Positions 15,818-25,350 of a stretch of 64,000 nucleotides of DNA are shown piece by piece; the stretch's first letter is position 1, and the number at the start of each line of letters is the position of its first letter. The notes beneath the pieces were generated by a model, which was given only the letters and a program-made list of their open reading frames with translations, made no database searches and was not told where the DNA came from. This stretch comes from Christiangramia bathymodioli. Its GTDB lineage: Bacteria; Bacteroidota; Bacteroidia; Flavobacteriales; Flavobacteriaceae. The position numbers were made by a program, and so were the translations under genes. The stretch covers positions 124,001-188,000 of the forward strand of contig SRSL01000006.1 in NCBI GenBank assembly GCA_009735695.1, read 5' to 3'.

Positions 15818-18031
15818 ATGAGTAAAACCATCATACTTTCTAACCGATTACCACTCCAGATTTCTATTGATAATAACCATTTAGAGGTTACTCCTAGTGT
15901 GGGAGGACTCGCAACTGGCTTAAAATCATTCCATAAAGATGGCGATAGCGTTTGGGTGGGCTGGCCGGGTCTTACCCAGGAGGAAATTCCGGAAAATTTA
16001 ATAGATGATGTTCAGAAAAAGGCGAAGGAAGAAAACTGTGTGGCAGTTCACCTGACTTCAGCTGAAATTGACGGGTTTTATTATGGTTTCAGCAACCGAA
16101 CCGTATGGCCCCTCTTCCATTATTTTATGGAATATACCGAATCTGATGAAGATCACTGGAAAATCTACAAACAGGTAAACCAGAAATATGCCGATAAGAT
16201 CCTGGAGCTTTATGAAGATGGTGATGTTATCTGGGTACACGATTACCAGTTATTGCTGGTGCCAAATATGATCAGGGAGCAACAGCCTGAAGCCGTAATT
16301 GGTTTTTTCAACCATATCCCCTTTCCTTCCTATGAAGTATTCAGAACACTTCCCTGGAGAGACGAGGTTTTAAAAGGCGTGCTTGGTGCCGATCTAATTG
16401 GATTCCATACCTATGATTATGAACGTCATTTCCTAAGTTCTGTAAGCCGAATTCTAAGACACCAGGTAGACTTCAACGAGATCACCCTGCCAGACAGGAT
16501 CGTGAAAGTAGATTCCTTTCCAATGGGAATCGATTATAAGAAATTTGAACAGGCCGCACTGGATCATTTTGAAAAAACCAGTGAAACAAAATCTGAGTTA
16601 CAACGCAGGCTGGATCATCACCTTGATGCCACGCCAGATGCGAAGCTCATTTTAAGTATAGACCGGCTGGATTATACCAAAGGGATTGCCCACCGTATCA
16701 GGGCCTATGAGTATTTTCTGGACCGAAACCCTGAATATATCGAGAAGGTGAGGCTGGTAATGCTGGCGGTTCCTTCAAGATCCAACGTGCCTCAATACAG
16801 GAGGCTGAAGCGTGAGGTCGACGAACTTGTGGGTAGGATCAATGGTAAGTTCTCAACTGTGAACTGGACACCTATCTGGTATTTTTACAGGTCAATGCCT
16901 TTTGAAAACCTAATCGATCTTTATACTACCTGCGAGATCGCCCTGTTAACACCTATTCGGGATGGAATGAACCTGGTAGCCAAAGAATATATTGCAACCA
17001 GAACCGATAAAACGGGTGTGTTGATCCTTAGTGAAATGGCCGGCGCCGCCCATGAAATGAACGAAGCGCTCATAATTAACCCAAATAATTTTGAACAGGT
17101 TTCAGAAGCTCTTAAAACAGCCTTTCACATGCCTAAGGATGAGCAAACGGAGCGCAATAAAATGATCCAGAAGCGACTTAGAAGGTATAGCGTGGAAAAA
17201 TGGGCAAACGATTTTATGAAAGCCCTAAGGTCTACCAGGGAGAACAGGGATTCTTTCAAATCCATACGCATTACTCCTGACATTACCGAAGAGATTATCA
17301 GTCAGTACCAGCAGGCCAAAAAACGTATCCTTTTCATCGATTACGATGGAACTCTGGTGGATTTTGTAGACAAACCTGAAAATGCAAGGCCAGACGACGA
17401 ACTTAAAGAATTAATTCGGGAGCTGAATGCCTCTGAAGATACCGATGTGGTTCTTATTAGCGGAAGGGATAAGAACACCCTGGGTAGTTGGTGGCAGGAT
17501 GTGCCGGTAGAACTCATTTCAGAACATGGAGTTTGGTTAAGACAGATAAACGGTGAATGGGAACTGGCAGAAAATGTAAAAAGCGAATGGATGGATGCCG
17601 TAAGACCGGTCATCGAAAGCTTTGTAGACCGTACTCCTGGTACTTTTATTGAAGAAAAAAATTATTCGCTGGCCTGGCATTATCGCAAAGCCGATCCTGA
17701 GCTCGGGGAGATTAGAGCCAACGAATTAAGCAATACGCTGAAGGAGCTTATCGCCAACCGGGGTTTAAGTGTCCTGGAAGGTAACAAGGTTCTGGAAATC
17801 AAAAGCAGCGATGTAAATAAAGGTAAGGCCTGCAGTAAAAAACTGGTTGGTGAAAACTACGACTTCATTTTCGCCATTGGAGATGACTGGACAGATGAGT
17901 ATATGTTCAGGGAATTGCCAGAGACCTCCTATACGGTAAAAGTGGGCATTAAAAAAACCAGCGCAAGGTATTATGTAGAAGGCACAAATAGAGTTCGCAC
18001 CCTGCTTGAAAATTTCAGGAATAACGCTTGA
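15818..18031 (+). CDS. otsAB: Trehalose-6-phosphate synthase / trehalose-phosphatase fusion
   Basis: 737 residues carrying both steps of trehalose synthesis. The GT20 synthase occupies about residues 1-470: SNRLPLQI and GGLATGL at the N-terminus, WVHDYQLLLVP, FNHIPFPS, DRLDYTKGI and LIRDGMNLVAKEY-type donor-site motifs. The HAD phosphatase follows from about residue 500, with FIDYDGTLVDF (the Asp-x-Asp nucleophile/acid pair), LISGRDKNT and GDDWTDEYMF. The fusion lets glucose-6-P and UDP-glucose be converted to trehalose by one polypeptide. I start at the ATG at 15818 (MSKTIILSNRLP), the conserved N-terminus, not at the upstream TTG. It diverges from the GH15 gene with 95 bases between them. 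Confidence 0.94.
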   Translation: MSKTIILSNRLPLQISIDNNHLEVTPSVGGLATGLKSFHKDGDSVWVGWPGLTQEEIPENLIDDVQKKAKEENCVAVHLTSAEIDGFYYGFSNRTVWPLFHYFMEYTESDEDHWKIYKQVNQKYADKILELYEDGDVIWVHDYQLLLVPNMIREQQPEAVIGFFNHIPFPSYEVFRTLPWRDEVLKGVLGADLIGFHTYDYERHFLSSVSRILRHQVDFNEITLPDRIVKVDSFPMGIDYKKFEQAALDHFEKTSETKSELQRRLDHHLDATPDAKLILSIDRLDYTKGIAHRIRAYEYFLDRNPEYIEKVRLVMLAVPSRSNVPQYRRLKREVDELVGRINGKFSTVNWTPIWYFYRSMPFENLIDLYTTCEIALLTPIRDGMNLVAKEYIATRTDKTGVLILSEMAGAAHEMNEALIINPNNFEQVSEALKTAFHMPKDEQTERNKMIQKRLRRYSVEKWANDFMKALRSTRENRDSFKSIRITPDITEEIISQYQQAKKRILFIDYDGTLVDFVDKPENARPDDELKELIRELNASEDTDVVLISGRDKNTLGSWWQDVPVELISEHGVWLRQINGEWELAENVKSEWMDAVRPVIESFVDRTPGTFIEEKNYSLAWHYRKADPELGEIRANELSNTLKELIANRGLSVLEGNKVLEIKSSDVNKGKACSKKLVGENYDFIFAIGDDWTDEYMFRELPETSYTVKVGIKKTSARYYVEGTNRVRTLLENFRNNA

Positions 18032-18167
18032 TGAGAGCCCATTGTTAAAATATTAGGAATTCAAAAAAACTTTTAAAAATACATTAACTCGGCTGCTGTG
18101 GTAAGGCTTCAAATTCTCCTTAATTTTACATCATAACTTAAATCAAATCAATTTAAAACTAAAATTT

Positions 18168-18455
18168 ATGAAATCAGGAAAATTGTTAGTAGGGCTTTTG
18201 TCTGGAGCTGCACTAGGAGCCGCCGCCGGACTACTTTTCGCGCCTAAAAAAGGAAAAGATACCAGAAAAGCGATCTCAGATAAAGGAGATGAATATATCA
18301 AAGGAGCCAATAAAAGTATTCACGATTTTACCGATTCCATCAACCATAAAGTGGAAGCATTAAAATCCAGAACCAAAGCTAATCTGGCAGGTTCAAAATC
18401 GAAACAAAAAATGAATGAAGCAAAAGCTGAAATGCATGAAATGCGTGCCAGTTAA
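18168..18455 (+). CDS. YtxH domain protein
   Basis: A 95-residue protein with one glycine/alanine-rich membrane helix at residues 4-26 (LLVGLLSGAALGAAAGLLFA), then the PKKGKDTRK motif that defines YtxH-like proteins, and a long charged amphipathic helix of coiled-coil character. YtxH members are associated with general stress and stationary phase; their biochemical role is unknown. It forms its own unit, 136 bases after otsAB and directly before a terminator, in keeping with a stress-linked neighbourhood. Confidence 0.85.
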   Translation: MKSGKLLVGLLSGAALGAAAGLLFAPKKGKDTRKAISDKGDEYIKGANKSIHDFTDSINHKVEALKSRTKANLAGSKSKQKMNEAKAEMHEMRAS

Positions 18456-18479
18456 TTTGTGGAAATTGATTTAGTTAGA

Positions 18480-18509
18480 AACCCCGGGAGTACATCCCGG
18501 GGTTTTTAT
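18480..18509 (+). terminator. Terminator after the YtxH gene
   Basis: Ten-base stem AACCCCGGGA / TCCCGGGGTT around GTACA, followed by a T-rich run. It is one of the most GC-rich hairpins in the window. Confidence 0.9.
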
Positions 18510-18560
18510 TTTTTAGATATCCGCCAAACTTCTGTATTTTAGGGAGCCAAAAATAAAATT

Positions 18561-19916
18561 ATGATTCGCAACATCCCCCAATTTTTAGTAACAGGCCTGC
18601 TAATGGCATGCTTGGGTACCCCTTCTAATGCACAGGATACCGATACCAGAATCTATGAAATCATCGACAAGGTTTCAGCAGATAGTATTGAATACGATAT
18701 TCGGAAACTGGCAGGTTTCGGGACCCGTAATACTTTTAGTGACACGGTTTCAGACACCCGTGGAATCGGAGCAGCAAGGCGCTGGATCAAATCTGAATTC
18801 GAAAGCATTTCATCCCGCTGCAACGATTGTCTGGATGTATTCTATCAAAAAGATTATGTTACTCCTGAAGATGGAAGTCGTATCCCAAAAGAAGCCTGGG
18901 TGGTAAATGTGGTTGCCGTACAAAAAGGTAAAAAATACCCTAATCGCTATGTGATCATGAGCGGAGACATCGATTCAAGGGCCAGTAATACCATGGACTT
19001 TACTACCGATGCTCCCGGGGCAAACGACAACGCCAGCGGAATGGCCGGTACTATGGAAGCCGCACGTGTTTTGTCTCAATATGAATTTGACAGCAGTATT
19101 ATTTATGTAGGACTATCTGGTGAGGAACAGGGATTGTTCGGTGGAAAAGGCCTTGCGGAATATGCGAAAAAGAATAACTGGGAGATCATTGGAGTTCTCA
19201 ACAACGATATGATAGGAAATATTGAGGGTGTAGACGGAGTGATAGACAACCGCAGTTTCCGAATATTTTCTGAACCCGTCCCTCCTACCGAAACCGAAGA
19301 AGAACGAAGAATGCGAAGGTTCTATGGTGGTGAAGTAGATGGAATTTCAAGACAACTTGCAAGGTATATTCACGATAATGTTGAAACTTATATGCCCGAA
19401 ATGAACCCGATGATGATCTATCGCCTTGATAGATTTGGAAGAGGCGGTCACCACAGGCCATTTAACGACCTTGGGTTTGCCGGGGTAAGGATCATGGAGG
19501 CTCACGAAAATTACAACAGGCAACACCAGGATATCCGCACCGAAAACGGAATTGAATACGGCGATGTGGTAGAAGGTGTGAATTTTAACTATGCAAAAAA
19601 ATTAACCGCGGTAAACGCCATCAACCTGGCAAGCCTGGCCTGGGCGCCCCCCGCTCCTGGAAAAGTGGAAATTGGTGGCATCGTAGAACCAAATACTAAA
19701 TTGAGATGGGAACCGGTTGAAGGAGATATAGCTGGCTATAAGATCTACTGGAGAGATACCACTGCCCCTCAATGGCAATATTCGCGATTTGTGGGTGATG
19801 TAACTGAATTCACGCTCGATGGCATTGTGATCGATAATTATCTTTTTGGCGTAGCCGCTGTTGGAAAGAATGGCCACGAAAGTCTGGTGGTTTTTCCTTC
19901 CGGGACCTTTAGGTAA
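18561..19916 (+). CDS. M28-family zinc peptidase with C-terminal fibronectin-III-like domain
   Basis: 451 residues, with a signal peptide ending near SNAQ, so exported. The M28 aminopeptidase fold shows APGANDNASG (bridging Asp), LSGEEQGLFG (catalytic Glu-Glu pair), LNNDMIG (metal Asp) and MEAHENYNRQHQD (last His). The first metal position, usually HxD, reads GDIDSR here, so Asp replaces the usual His. I believe this occurs in a Bacteroidota subgroup, but it should be checked. Residues about 355-450 form an FN3-like domain (LRWEPVEGDIAGYKIYW). It is followed 14 bases later by the dienelactone-hydrolase lipoprotein gene, probably on the same transcript. Likely role: extracellular or periplasmic peptide trimming. 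Confidence 0.85.
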   Translation: MIRNIPQFLVTGLLMACLGTPSNAQDTDTRIYEIIDKVSADSIEYDIRKLAGFGTRNTFSDTVSDTRGIGAARRWIKSEFESISSRCNDCLDVFYQKDYVTPEDGSRIPKEAWVVNVVAVQKGKKYPNRYVIMSGDIDSRASNTMDFTTDAPGANDNASGMAGTMEAARVLSQYEFDSSIIYVGLSGEEQGLFGGKGLAEYAKKNNWEIIGVLNNDMIGNIEGVDGVIDNRSFRIFSEPVPPTETEEERRMRRFYGGEVDGISRQLARYIHDNVETYMPEMNPMMIYRLDRFGRGGHHRPFNDLGFAGVRIMEAHENYNRQHQDIRTENGIEYGDVVEGVNFNYAKKLTAVNAINLASLAWAPPAPGKVEIGGIVEPNTKLRWEPVEGDIAGYKIYWRDTTAPQWQYSRFVGDVTEFTLDGIVIDNYLFGVAAVGKNGHESLVVFPSGTFR

Positions 19917-19930
19917 GAAACTCTAAAATT

Positions 19931-20782
19931 ATGAAAAAAATAAGCTCTTTATTAGTACTACTAAGTATTCCGGTATTTATCTTTTCGTGCAAGAATGAAA
20001 AGAAAACCGATGAACTTTCAGAAAATCAAACCGAAACAGAACAAATCCAGGAAAAAGATTCTGAAGGTCTTTCTGATTCCCCGCGGCACCATGAATGGGT
20101 GACCCTTTCTCATGGAGACCGGGAAGTAGAAGCCTTCGTAGTCTATCCGGAGATTGACTCCAAAGCGAAATCGGTTATTGTTATCCATGAAAACCGCGGA
20201 TTGAATGACTGGGCAAGACTATTTGCCGATAAGCTGGCGGCTGAAGGTTACCTGGTGATCGCTCCAGACCTCATTTCTAATACCGTACCGGGCAAAAAGA
20301 AAACCACCGATTTTGATGATTCCGATGCGGCAAGAGAAGCGATCTATGCTCTGGATCAAGAGCAGGTAACTGCCGATCTTAATGCGGCCTTTGAGTATAT
20401 TAAAAACGATCCGGCTTCTAACGGAGAAGTTGCTGTGGTTGGCTTTTGCTGGGGTGGTTCCCAGACCTTCAGGTACGCTACTAATAATGATGCTATTAGC
20501 AGTGCCCATGTATTTTACGGGACTGCACCTAAGGAGGCTTCAGAAATCGCCAAAATCAGTGCGCCTGTTTATGGCTATTACGGTGGAAATGATAACAGGG
20601 TGAATTCTACTATTGAAGAAACTGAAAAGCTTATGAAAGAGGCCGGCAAAACCTACGAATATGAGATATTTGAAGAAGCAGGCCATGCCTTTATGAGAAG
20701 TGGTCATCAACCTGATGCTCAGCAGCCAAATAAAAAGGCCCACGACCAGGCCTGGAAACGTTTGCTCCATTTGCTGGAATAA
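19931..20782 (+). CDS. Dienelactone hydrolase family lipoprotein
   Basis: 283 residues with lipobox FSC-K followed by a Lys/Glu-rich linker, then an alpha/beta hydrolase. The nucleophile elbow GFCWGGSQ has Cys in place of Ser, the defining feature of dienelactone hydrolases; GGNDNRVN provides the Asp and EAGHAFMRS the His of the triad. It probably hydrolyses an ester or lactone in the envelope; the substrate is unknown. It is co-directional and close to the M28 peptidase gene and is followed by a clear terminator, so the two form a small operon. Confidence 0.87.
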   Translation: MKKISSLLVLLSIPVFIFSCKNEKKTDELSENQTETEQIQEKDSEGLSDSPRHHEWVTLSHGDREVEAFVVYPEIDSKAKSVIVIHENRGLNDWARLFADKLAAEGYLVIAPDLISNTVPGKKKTTDFDDSDAAREAIYALDQEQVTADLNAAFEYIKNDPASNGEVAVVGFCWGGSQTFRYATNNDAISSAHVFYGTAPKEASEIAKISAPVYGYYGGNDNRVNSTIEETEKLMKEAGKTYEYEIFEEAGHAFMRSGHQPDAQQPNKKAHDQAWKRLLHLLE

Positions 20783-20804
20783 TAAGATCTAAATATGATT
20801 AATT

Positions 20805-20837
20805 AAACCGCGGCTCCTAAAGGTCGCGGTTTTTTTG
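20805..20837 (+). terminator. Terminator after the dienelactone hydrolase gene
   Basis: Stem AAACCGCG / CGCGGTTT (20805-20812 with 20825-20832) followed by a T-run. Confidence 0.88.
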
Positions 20838-20940
20838 TTCTATTTGCTTCCTGCTTAATTAACAATACTTTACCGATAGCTTAAACAAAATTAGGATTAG
20901 CTATGTTTATTTTAGTTATAATAATCTAACTGAAACCATT

Positions 20941-21147
20941 ATGACAGATATAAGAGTCGAAAAAAAGAAACCCTTCTGGCCCTGGTTGTTTATGATCTTT
21001 GTAGTTATAGCCATCCTGGCCTTTTTGTATTTCTATGGCAGTACTGAAACCGAAGAAGATGATACGCTGGAAACCACCGAGATGGAAGAAGTAAGCCTAA
21101 TTCCGCAACCAGAAAGAACAATTTTTCTCAATGAAGAGAGTATTTAA
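20941..21147 (+). CDS. Small single-pass membrane protein, function unknown
   Basis: 68 residues: a short basic N-terminus (VEKKKPFWPW), one hydrophobic helix (about residues 15-35) and a very acidic tail (TETEEDDTLETTEMEE) that by the positive-inside rule should face the periplasm. I do not recognise a named family, though short proteins of this design commonly precede PRC-barrel or stress genes in flavobacteria. The frame is open between a terminator and the PRC-barrel gene 17 bases downstream; the close spacing and the ATG after an AT-rich leader support a real gene in a two-gene operon. Confidence 0.7.
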   Translation: MTDIRVEKKKPFWPWLFMIFVVIAILAFLYFYGSTETEEDDTLETTEMEEVSLIPQPERTIFLNEESI

Positions 21148-21164
21148 CTAATAAAGCTAATGTT

Positions 21165-21950
21165 ATGAGTGCAGCAGAAAAGAGATTGTATTATATGAGC
21201 GAATTAAAAGACTATAAGGTCAATAAAAAAGATACAGATATTCGCGGATGGGTTTTACGGGACCTAGATAACCGGGTCGTAGGTGTTGTTGAAGACTTCC
21301 TGGTCAACCTTGACCTGGGAAAGGTCGTTTATGTAGATGTAAAGGTAGATCAGTCTATTATAGATACCAATCATGATCCCTACGCAGCGAACCCAGATTC
21401 AGAATTAAGGGAATTCATCAATAAAGAAGGTGAAAATCATATTATTATTCCTGTAGGACTTGTTCATATCAACAGGAAAGAGACCTATGTTTATACCAAA
21501 AGCATCAATTATCAAACCTTTGCCGATACCAAACGTTACCAGAAAGGAACCCATATTAGCAGGGCTTATGAAGAACAGGTGATGGAATCATATGATCGTA
21601 GAAGAACTCCTGTAGACAGGCAGTATACAGATGCTGAACTCGCCGATATGGCCAGGGATCATGACCATACCAGTACTGAAAACACCCTGGATGATAAGGC
21701 GGAAAGGATACGCAGGGAAAAAGCCAGCCTGCGCAATAATGCAAATCCCGATGGTGCTATCTACGATGATTATGAAGCTGAAAAAATGCACCGAAGCAGT
21801 TTGGGCAACATGAGACCGGTGCGCAGCCTGGATGATGATAGCGAATGGCTTCATGAAGATCACGGGATGGTTGACAAAGATCCACACGTAAAATCGCAAC
21901 CTAAAACCAGGGTGACCGATAAGTTTTATGAAAGGAAGGAATTCAGGTAA
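21165..21950 (+). CDS. PRC-barrel domain protein
   Basis: 261 residues, no signal peptide. The N-terminal half (about 10-135) is a PRC-barrel as in photosynthetic reaction centre subunit H and RimM: YYMSELKDYKVNKKDTDIRG, DLDNRVVGVVEDFLV, KVVYVDVKVD and the downstream HIIIPVGLVHIN strand. The C-terminal half is charged and low in hydrophobic residues (DRRRTPVDRQYTD and several Glu/Asp/Arg clusters), probably flexible. PRC proteins of this kind are stress or membrane-associated in non-phototrophs; the molecular role is unknown. It follows a small membrane protein gene and precedes a strong hairpin. The in-frame ATG at about 21195 (MSELKDYK) is an alternative start. Confidence 0.83.
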   Translation: MSAAEKRLYYMSELKDYKVNKKDTDIRGWVLRDLDNRVVGVVEDFLVNLDLGKVVYVDVKVDQSIIDTNHDPYAANPDSELREFINKEGENHIIIPVGLVHINRKETYVYTKSINYQTFADTKRYQKGTHISRAYEEQVMESYDRRRTPVDRQYTDAELADMARDHDHTSTENTLDDKAERIRREKASLRNNANPDGAIYDDYEAEKMHRSSLGNMRPVRSLDDDSEWLHEDHGMVDKDPHVKSQPKTRVTDKFYERKEFR

Positions 21951-21983
21951 ATCCTTATAATTATTTCGAATTAGAATTTTACC

Positions 21984-22018
21984 ACAGGGAAGCTGATAAG
22001 CTTCCCTGTCACTTTTTA
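21984..22018 (+). terminator. Hairpin terminator after the PRC-barrel gene
   Basis: Eleven-base perfect stem ACAGGGAAGCT / AGCTTCCCTGT around GATA, with a T-rich stretch after three bases. Confidence 0.85.
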
Positions 22019-22099
22019 TAGCCTTATCCAGAATTGGATTAAAATTGTATCTTGTGGCTTCTTTTATAAAAATTTTAGTAAAACTAAGCCAGCTTTTCT

Positions 22100-25000
22100 A
22101 TGAACAAAATTTTACTCAGTCTGTCTCTTTTGCTTATTACTACTTTTGCAATGGGACAACAACCTGATCTATCCCTATTTAAAGAAAAAAAACCAAGAAA
22201 CATTGGACCTGCCGGTATGAGCGGGAGGGTAACCTCTATAGACGTTGTTACTAAAGATCCCGATGTCATGTATGTTGGCACCGCTTCCGGAGGTCTTTGG
22301 AAATCTACCAGTGGAGGTGTTAAATGGGATCCTGTTTTTGACGACCAGGTTACGGCATCTATAGGTGCTGTGGCTATACAGCAATCAAATCCTTCAGTAA
22401 TCTGGGTAGGGACCGGAGAAGGAAACCCCAGGAATAGTCTAAATGGAGGTTACGGTATCTTCAAATCCTTAGATGGAGGTAAAAGCTGGACAAGTATGGG
22501 CCTGGAGAAAACGAGGCATATTCACAGGGTGATTATTCACCCCGATAATCCAGATATAGTTTATGTAGCCGCTATTGGATCTCCCTGGGGAGCCCATGAA
22601 GAACGCGGAGTTTACAAAACTACCGATGGTGGAGAAACCTGGGAAAAAATCCTGTACAACAATAAACTTACCGGCGCCGCAGACCTTGTGATGGATCCTA
22701 ACAATCCAAATAAGCTAATCGCGGCAATGTGGGAACACAAAAGAGATCCGTGGTTTTTCAAATCTGGAGGTGAAGGCTCTGGATTATATATTACCTACGA
22801 TGGAGGAAAAACCTGGGAAGAACGCACTGCCGAAGATGGCCTTCCAGAAGGTGAGTTAGGCCGAATTGGTCTGGCCATCGCACCCAGCGATTCAGATATC
22901 GTTTATGCCCTGGTAGAATCTAAAAAGAATGCGCTTTATAAATCGGAAGATGGCGGCTTCAGCTGGAAGATGATCAACGATAAGGATGAAATAGGAAATC
23001 GTCCTTTCTATTACAGCGATATTTTCGTGGATCCACAGAACGCGAACCGGGTTTATTCGGTTTTCACCTACGTAAACGTTTCAGAAGATGGTGGAAAAAG
23101 TTTTGAAGAATTGATGCCTGCGTATGGAGTGAGCAACGGGATACATCCTGACCATCATGCCTGGTGGATACATCCTGAAGACGGCAGCTTTATGATGGAT
23201 GGTAATGATGGTGGTTTGAATATCACCAGGGATAAAGGAGAGACCTGGCGCTTTGTGGCGAACTTACCTTTAGCCCAGTTCTACCATATCGCTGTAGACA
23301 ATGAATTTCCATACAATGTTTATGGCGGAATGCAGGATAACGGAAGCTGGCGTGGTCCGGCTTATGTATGGAAATCTCAGGGTATTAGAAATTCTTACTG
23401 GCAGGAGATCTCATTTGGTGATGGTTTTGATGTGGTTCCAGACCGCGACGACAGCAGATATGGCTGGAGTATGAGTCAGCAGGGATATGTGAGCCGCTAT
23501 GATTACCTAACCGGGAATAATTATACGGTAAAACCTACCCATCCTAACCCTGATATGGAATTGAGGTTCAACTGGAACTCGGCCATTAATATCGATCCTT
23601 TTGATAACAACACTATTTACTTCGGAAGCCAGTTTGTGCATAAAAGCACCGATAAAGGTGAAACCTGGGAGGTAATTTCGCCAGATCTTACCACCAATGA
23701 TCCTGAAAAGCAGAAACAGGGTGAAAGCGGTGGACTTACCATGGACGCTACCGGAGCCGAAAATTATACCACGATCCTGGTCATTGAACCATCTCCACTG
23801 GAAAAGGACATGATGTGGGTGGGTACCGACGACGGGAAAGTTCATTATACCACCAACGGTGGTGAAAGCTGGAACGATGTAAGCAATTCTATTCCTGATC
23901 TGCCTAAGGGAAGCTGGATCGTTCAAATAAAGGCATCTAATAAAAACAAAGGTGAAGCCTTGCTGGTTGCGAACGACTACAGAAGGTTTAACTATAAACC
24001 TTATGCTTATAGAACTACCAATTACGGGAAGTCCTGGAAGCGCATCGTTGACGAAGGTGATACGGAGAGTTATGCACTGAGCATCGTTGAGGACCCAGAG
24101 AACAAAAACCTAATGTTCCTGGGAACCGATGATGGGCTGTATATTTCTTTCAACGCTGGGGAAAACTGGCAAAAATATACCAATGGCTTTCCAACAGTTT
24201 CAGTAAAAGATCTGGTTATCCATCCGCGTGAGCATGACCTGGTGATTGGAACCTTCGGAAGAGCTGCCTGGGTACTTGACGATATAAGACCATTCAGGGC
24301 TATTGCCGAAAAACAGGATATCCTGGATCAAAAACTGCAATTATTCTCCCCACCTACAGCATATCATTCAGCTAGCCAGCAGCCAACCGGAAGCAGGTTT
24401 GGAGGTGATGCCATGTACCATGGCAAGAACCGCGACGGTGGCGCAAGGATTTCCTATTTTGTTCAGGTACCAGAAAAAGATAAGTCTTCAGCAGTAAAGG
24501 AAAGTGAAGAGGATATGGAAAATGAATCTGAGAAAAAATCAGATTCCATTAGTCTGAATATTTATGACGGAGACCGGTTAATAAGGACGCTTAAAACCAA
24601 GCTTCCGGATACAACGGGACTGTACACCATGAACTGGAACCTGGATGAAAAGGGAGTGGAAAGACCTTCCAGAGAGATACGAGAAAGGAAAAGAGAACCG
24701 GGAGGTGTGGACGTGAAACCAGGAACCTATAGATTGGTCCTGAGCTACGGCGACACCACTTCTGAAGCAATGATCAAAGTAGAATCTGATCCCAGGCTCG
24801 ATATTTCCCAAAAGAATATAGATGAGATCTATACCAATCTTAAAGAACTGCAGGATATGACGGGGGTGGCTGCCGAGGCAGTGGAGCAACTGGTGGAAAG
24901 CAAGAATATTGCTGAAACCTTTCAGAAAGATATGAAGGCTGAAAAGGATGGAAAGGATAAATATAAAGAAGAACTGGAGGACACGAAAGAGATCGTCAAA

Positions 25001-25303
25001 TCTATAGATGAGCTGCTGGCTCTTTATCTTGGGAAGATAGACAAGCGCCAGGGGATTACGAGAAATAATGAAATGACGGTGATGGAGCGAATAGGTTTAG
25101 CTTCGAATTATGTGGGCAGCAGGCAAAATGGAATGACGGCCACGGAAGAAAGACTGATCTTCCAGGCAGAAAATGAGCTGAACGAGGCTCTCGAAAAAAC
25201 CAACACTTTCTTTAGGACAGAATGGAAGGATTACCAGACCCAGATGGAAAAGGTAGAAATCCCTGTTTTTGAAGACGTGAAAATTTTTGAATTAAGAAAT
25301 TAA
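22100..25303 (+). CDS. Secreted BNR/sortilin-type beta-propeller protein
   Basis: 1067 residues with a signal peptide ending near AMGQ. Residues about 30-740 are built from BNR/Asp-box repeats; I count about eleven SxDxGxTW-like boxes, such as SLDGGKSW, TTDGGETW, TYDGGKTW, STDKGETW and TTNGGESW. This gives the VPS10/sortilin-like or xyloglucanase-like double propeller known in exported Bacteroidota proteins. The C-terminal third has a strand-rich segment (IRTLKTKLPDTTGLYTMNW) and helical segments rich in Glu/Lys. No catalytic pair of the GH74 type can be confirmed. Likely an exported binding or peptidase-associated protein of unknown substrate. It stands alone between two terminators. Confidence 0.82.
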   Translation: MNKILLSLSLLLITTFAMGQQPDLSLFKEKKPRNIGPAGMSGRVTSIDVVTKDPDVMYVGTASGGLWKSTSGGVKWDPVFDDQVTASIGAVAIQQSNPSVIWVGTGEGNPRNSLNGGYGIFKSLDGGKSWTSMGLEKTRHIHRVIIHPDNPDIVYVAAIGSPWGAHEERGVYKTTDGGETWEKILYNNKLTGAADLVMDPNNPNKLIAAMWEHKRDPWFFKSGGEGSGLYITYDGGKTWEERTAEDGLPEGELGRIGLAIAPSDSDIVYALVESKKNALYKSEDGGFSWKMINDKDEIGNRPFYYSDIFVDPQNANRVYSVFTYVNVSEDGGKSFEELMPAYGVSNGIHPDHHAWWIHPEDGSFMMDGNDGGLNITRDKGETWRFVANLPLAQFYHIAVDNEFPYNVYGGMQDNGSWRGPAYVWKSQGIRNSYWQEISFGDGFDVVPDRDDSRYGWSMSQQGYVSRYDYLTGNNYTVKPTHPNPDMELRFNWNSAINIDPFDNNTIYFGSQFVHKSTDKGETWEVISPDLTTNDPEKQKQGESGGLTMDATGAENYTTILVIEPSPLEKDMMWVGTDDGKVHYTTNGGESWNDVSNSIPDLPKGSWIVQIKASNKNKGEALLVANDYRRFNYKPYAYRTTNYGKSWKRIVDEGDTESYALSIVEDPENKNLMFLGTDDGLYISFNAGENWQKYTNGFPTVSVKDLVIHPREHDLVIGTFGRAAWVLDDIRPFRAIAEKQDILDQKLQLFSPPTAYHSASQQPTGSRFGGDAMYHGKNRDGGARISYFVQVPEKDKSSAVKESEEDMENESEKKSDSISLNIYDGDRLIRTLKTKLPDTTGLYTMNWNLDEKGVERPSREIRERKREPGGVDVKPGTYRLVLSYGDTTSEAMIKVESDPRLDISQKNIDEIYTNLKELQDMTGVAAEAVEQLVESKNIAETFQKDMKAEKDGKDKYKEELEDTKEIVKSIDELLALYLGKIDKRQGITRNNEMTVMERIGLASNYVGSRQNGMTATEERLIFQAENELNEALEKTNTFFRTEWKDYQTQMEKVEIPVFEDVKIFELRN

Positions 25304-25323
25304 AATTTAAATAACCAGAAGGG

Positions 25324-25350
25324 AAGCCTCGCAGTTGCGGGGCTTTTTTT
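25324..25350 (+). terminator. Terminator after the BNR-repeat gene
   Basis: Stem AAGCCTCGCA / TGCGGGGCTT (one T-G wobble) with a two-base loop and a T-run that reaches into the stop codon of the convergent App1-type gene. Confidence 0.87.
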
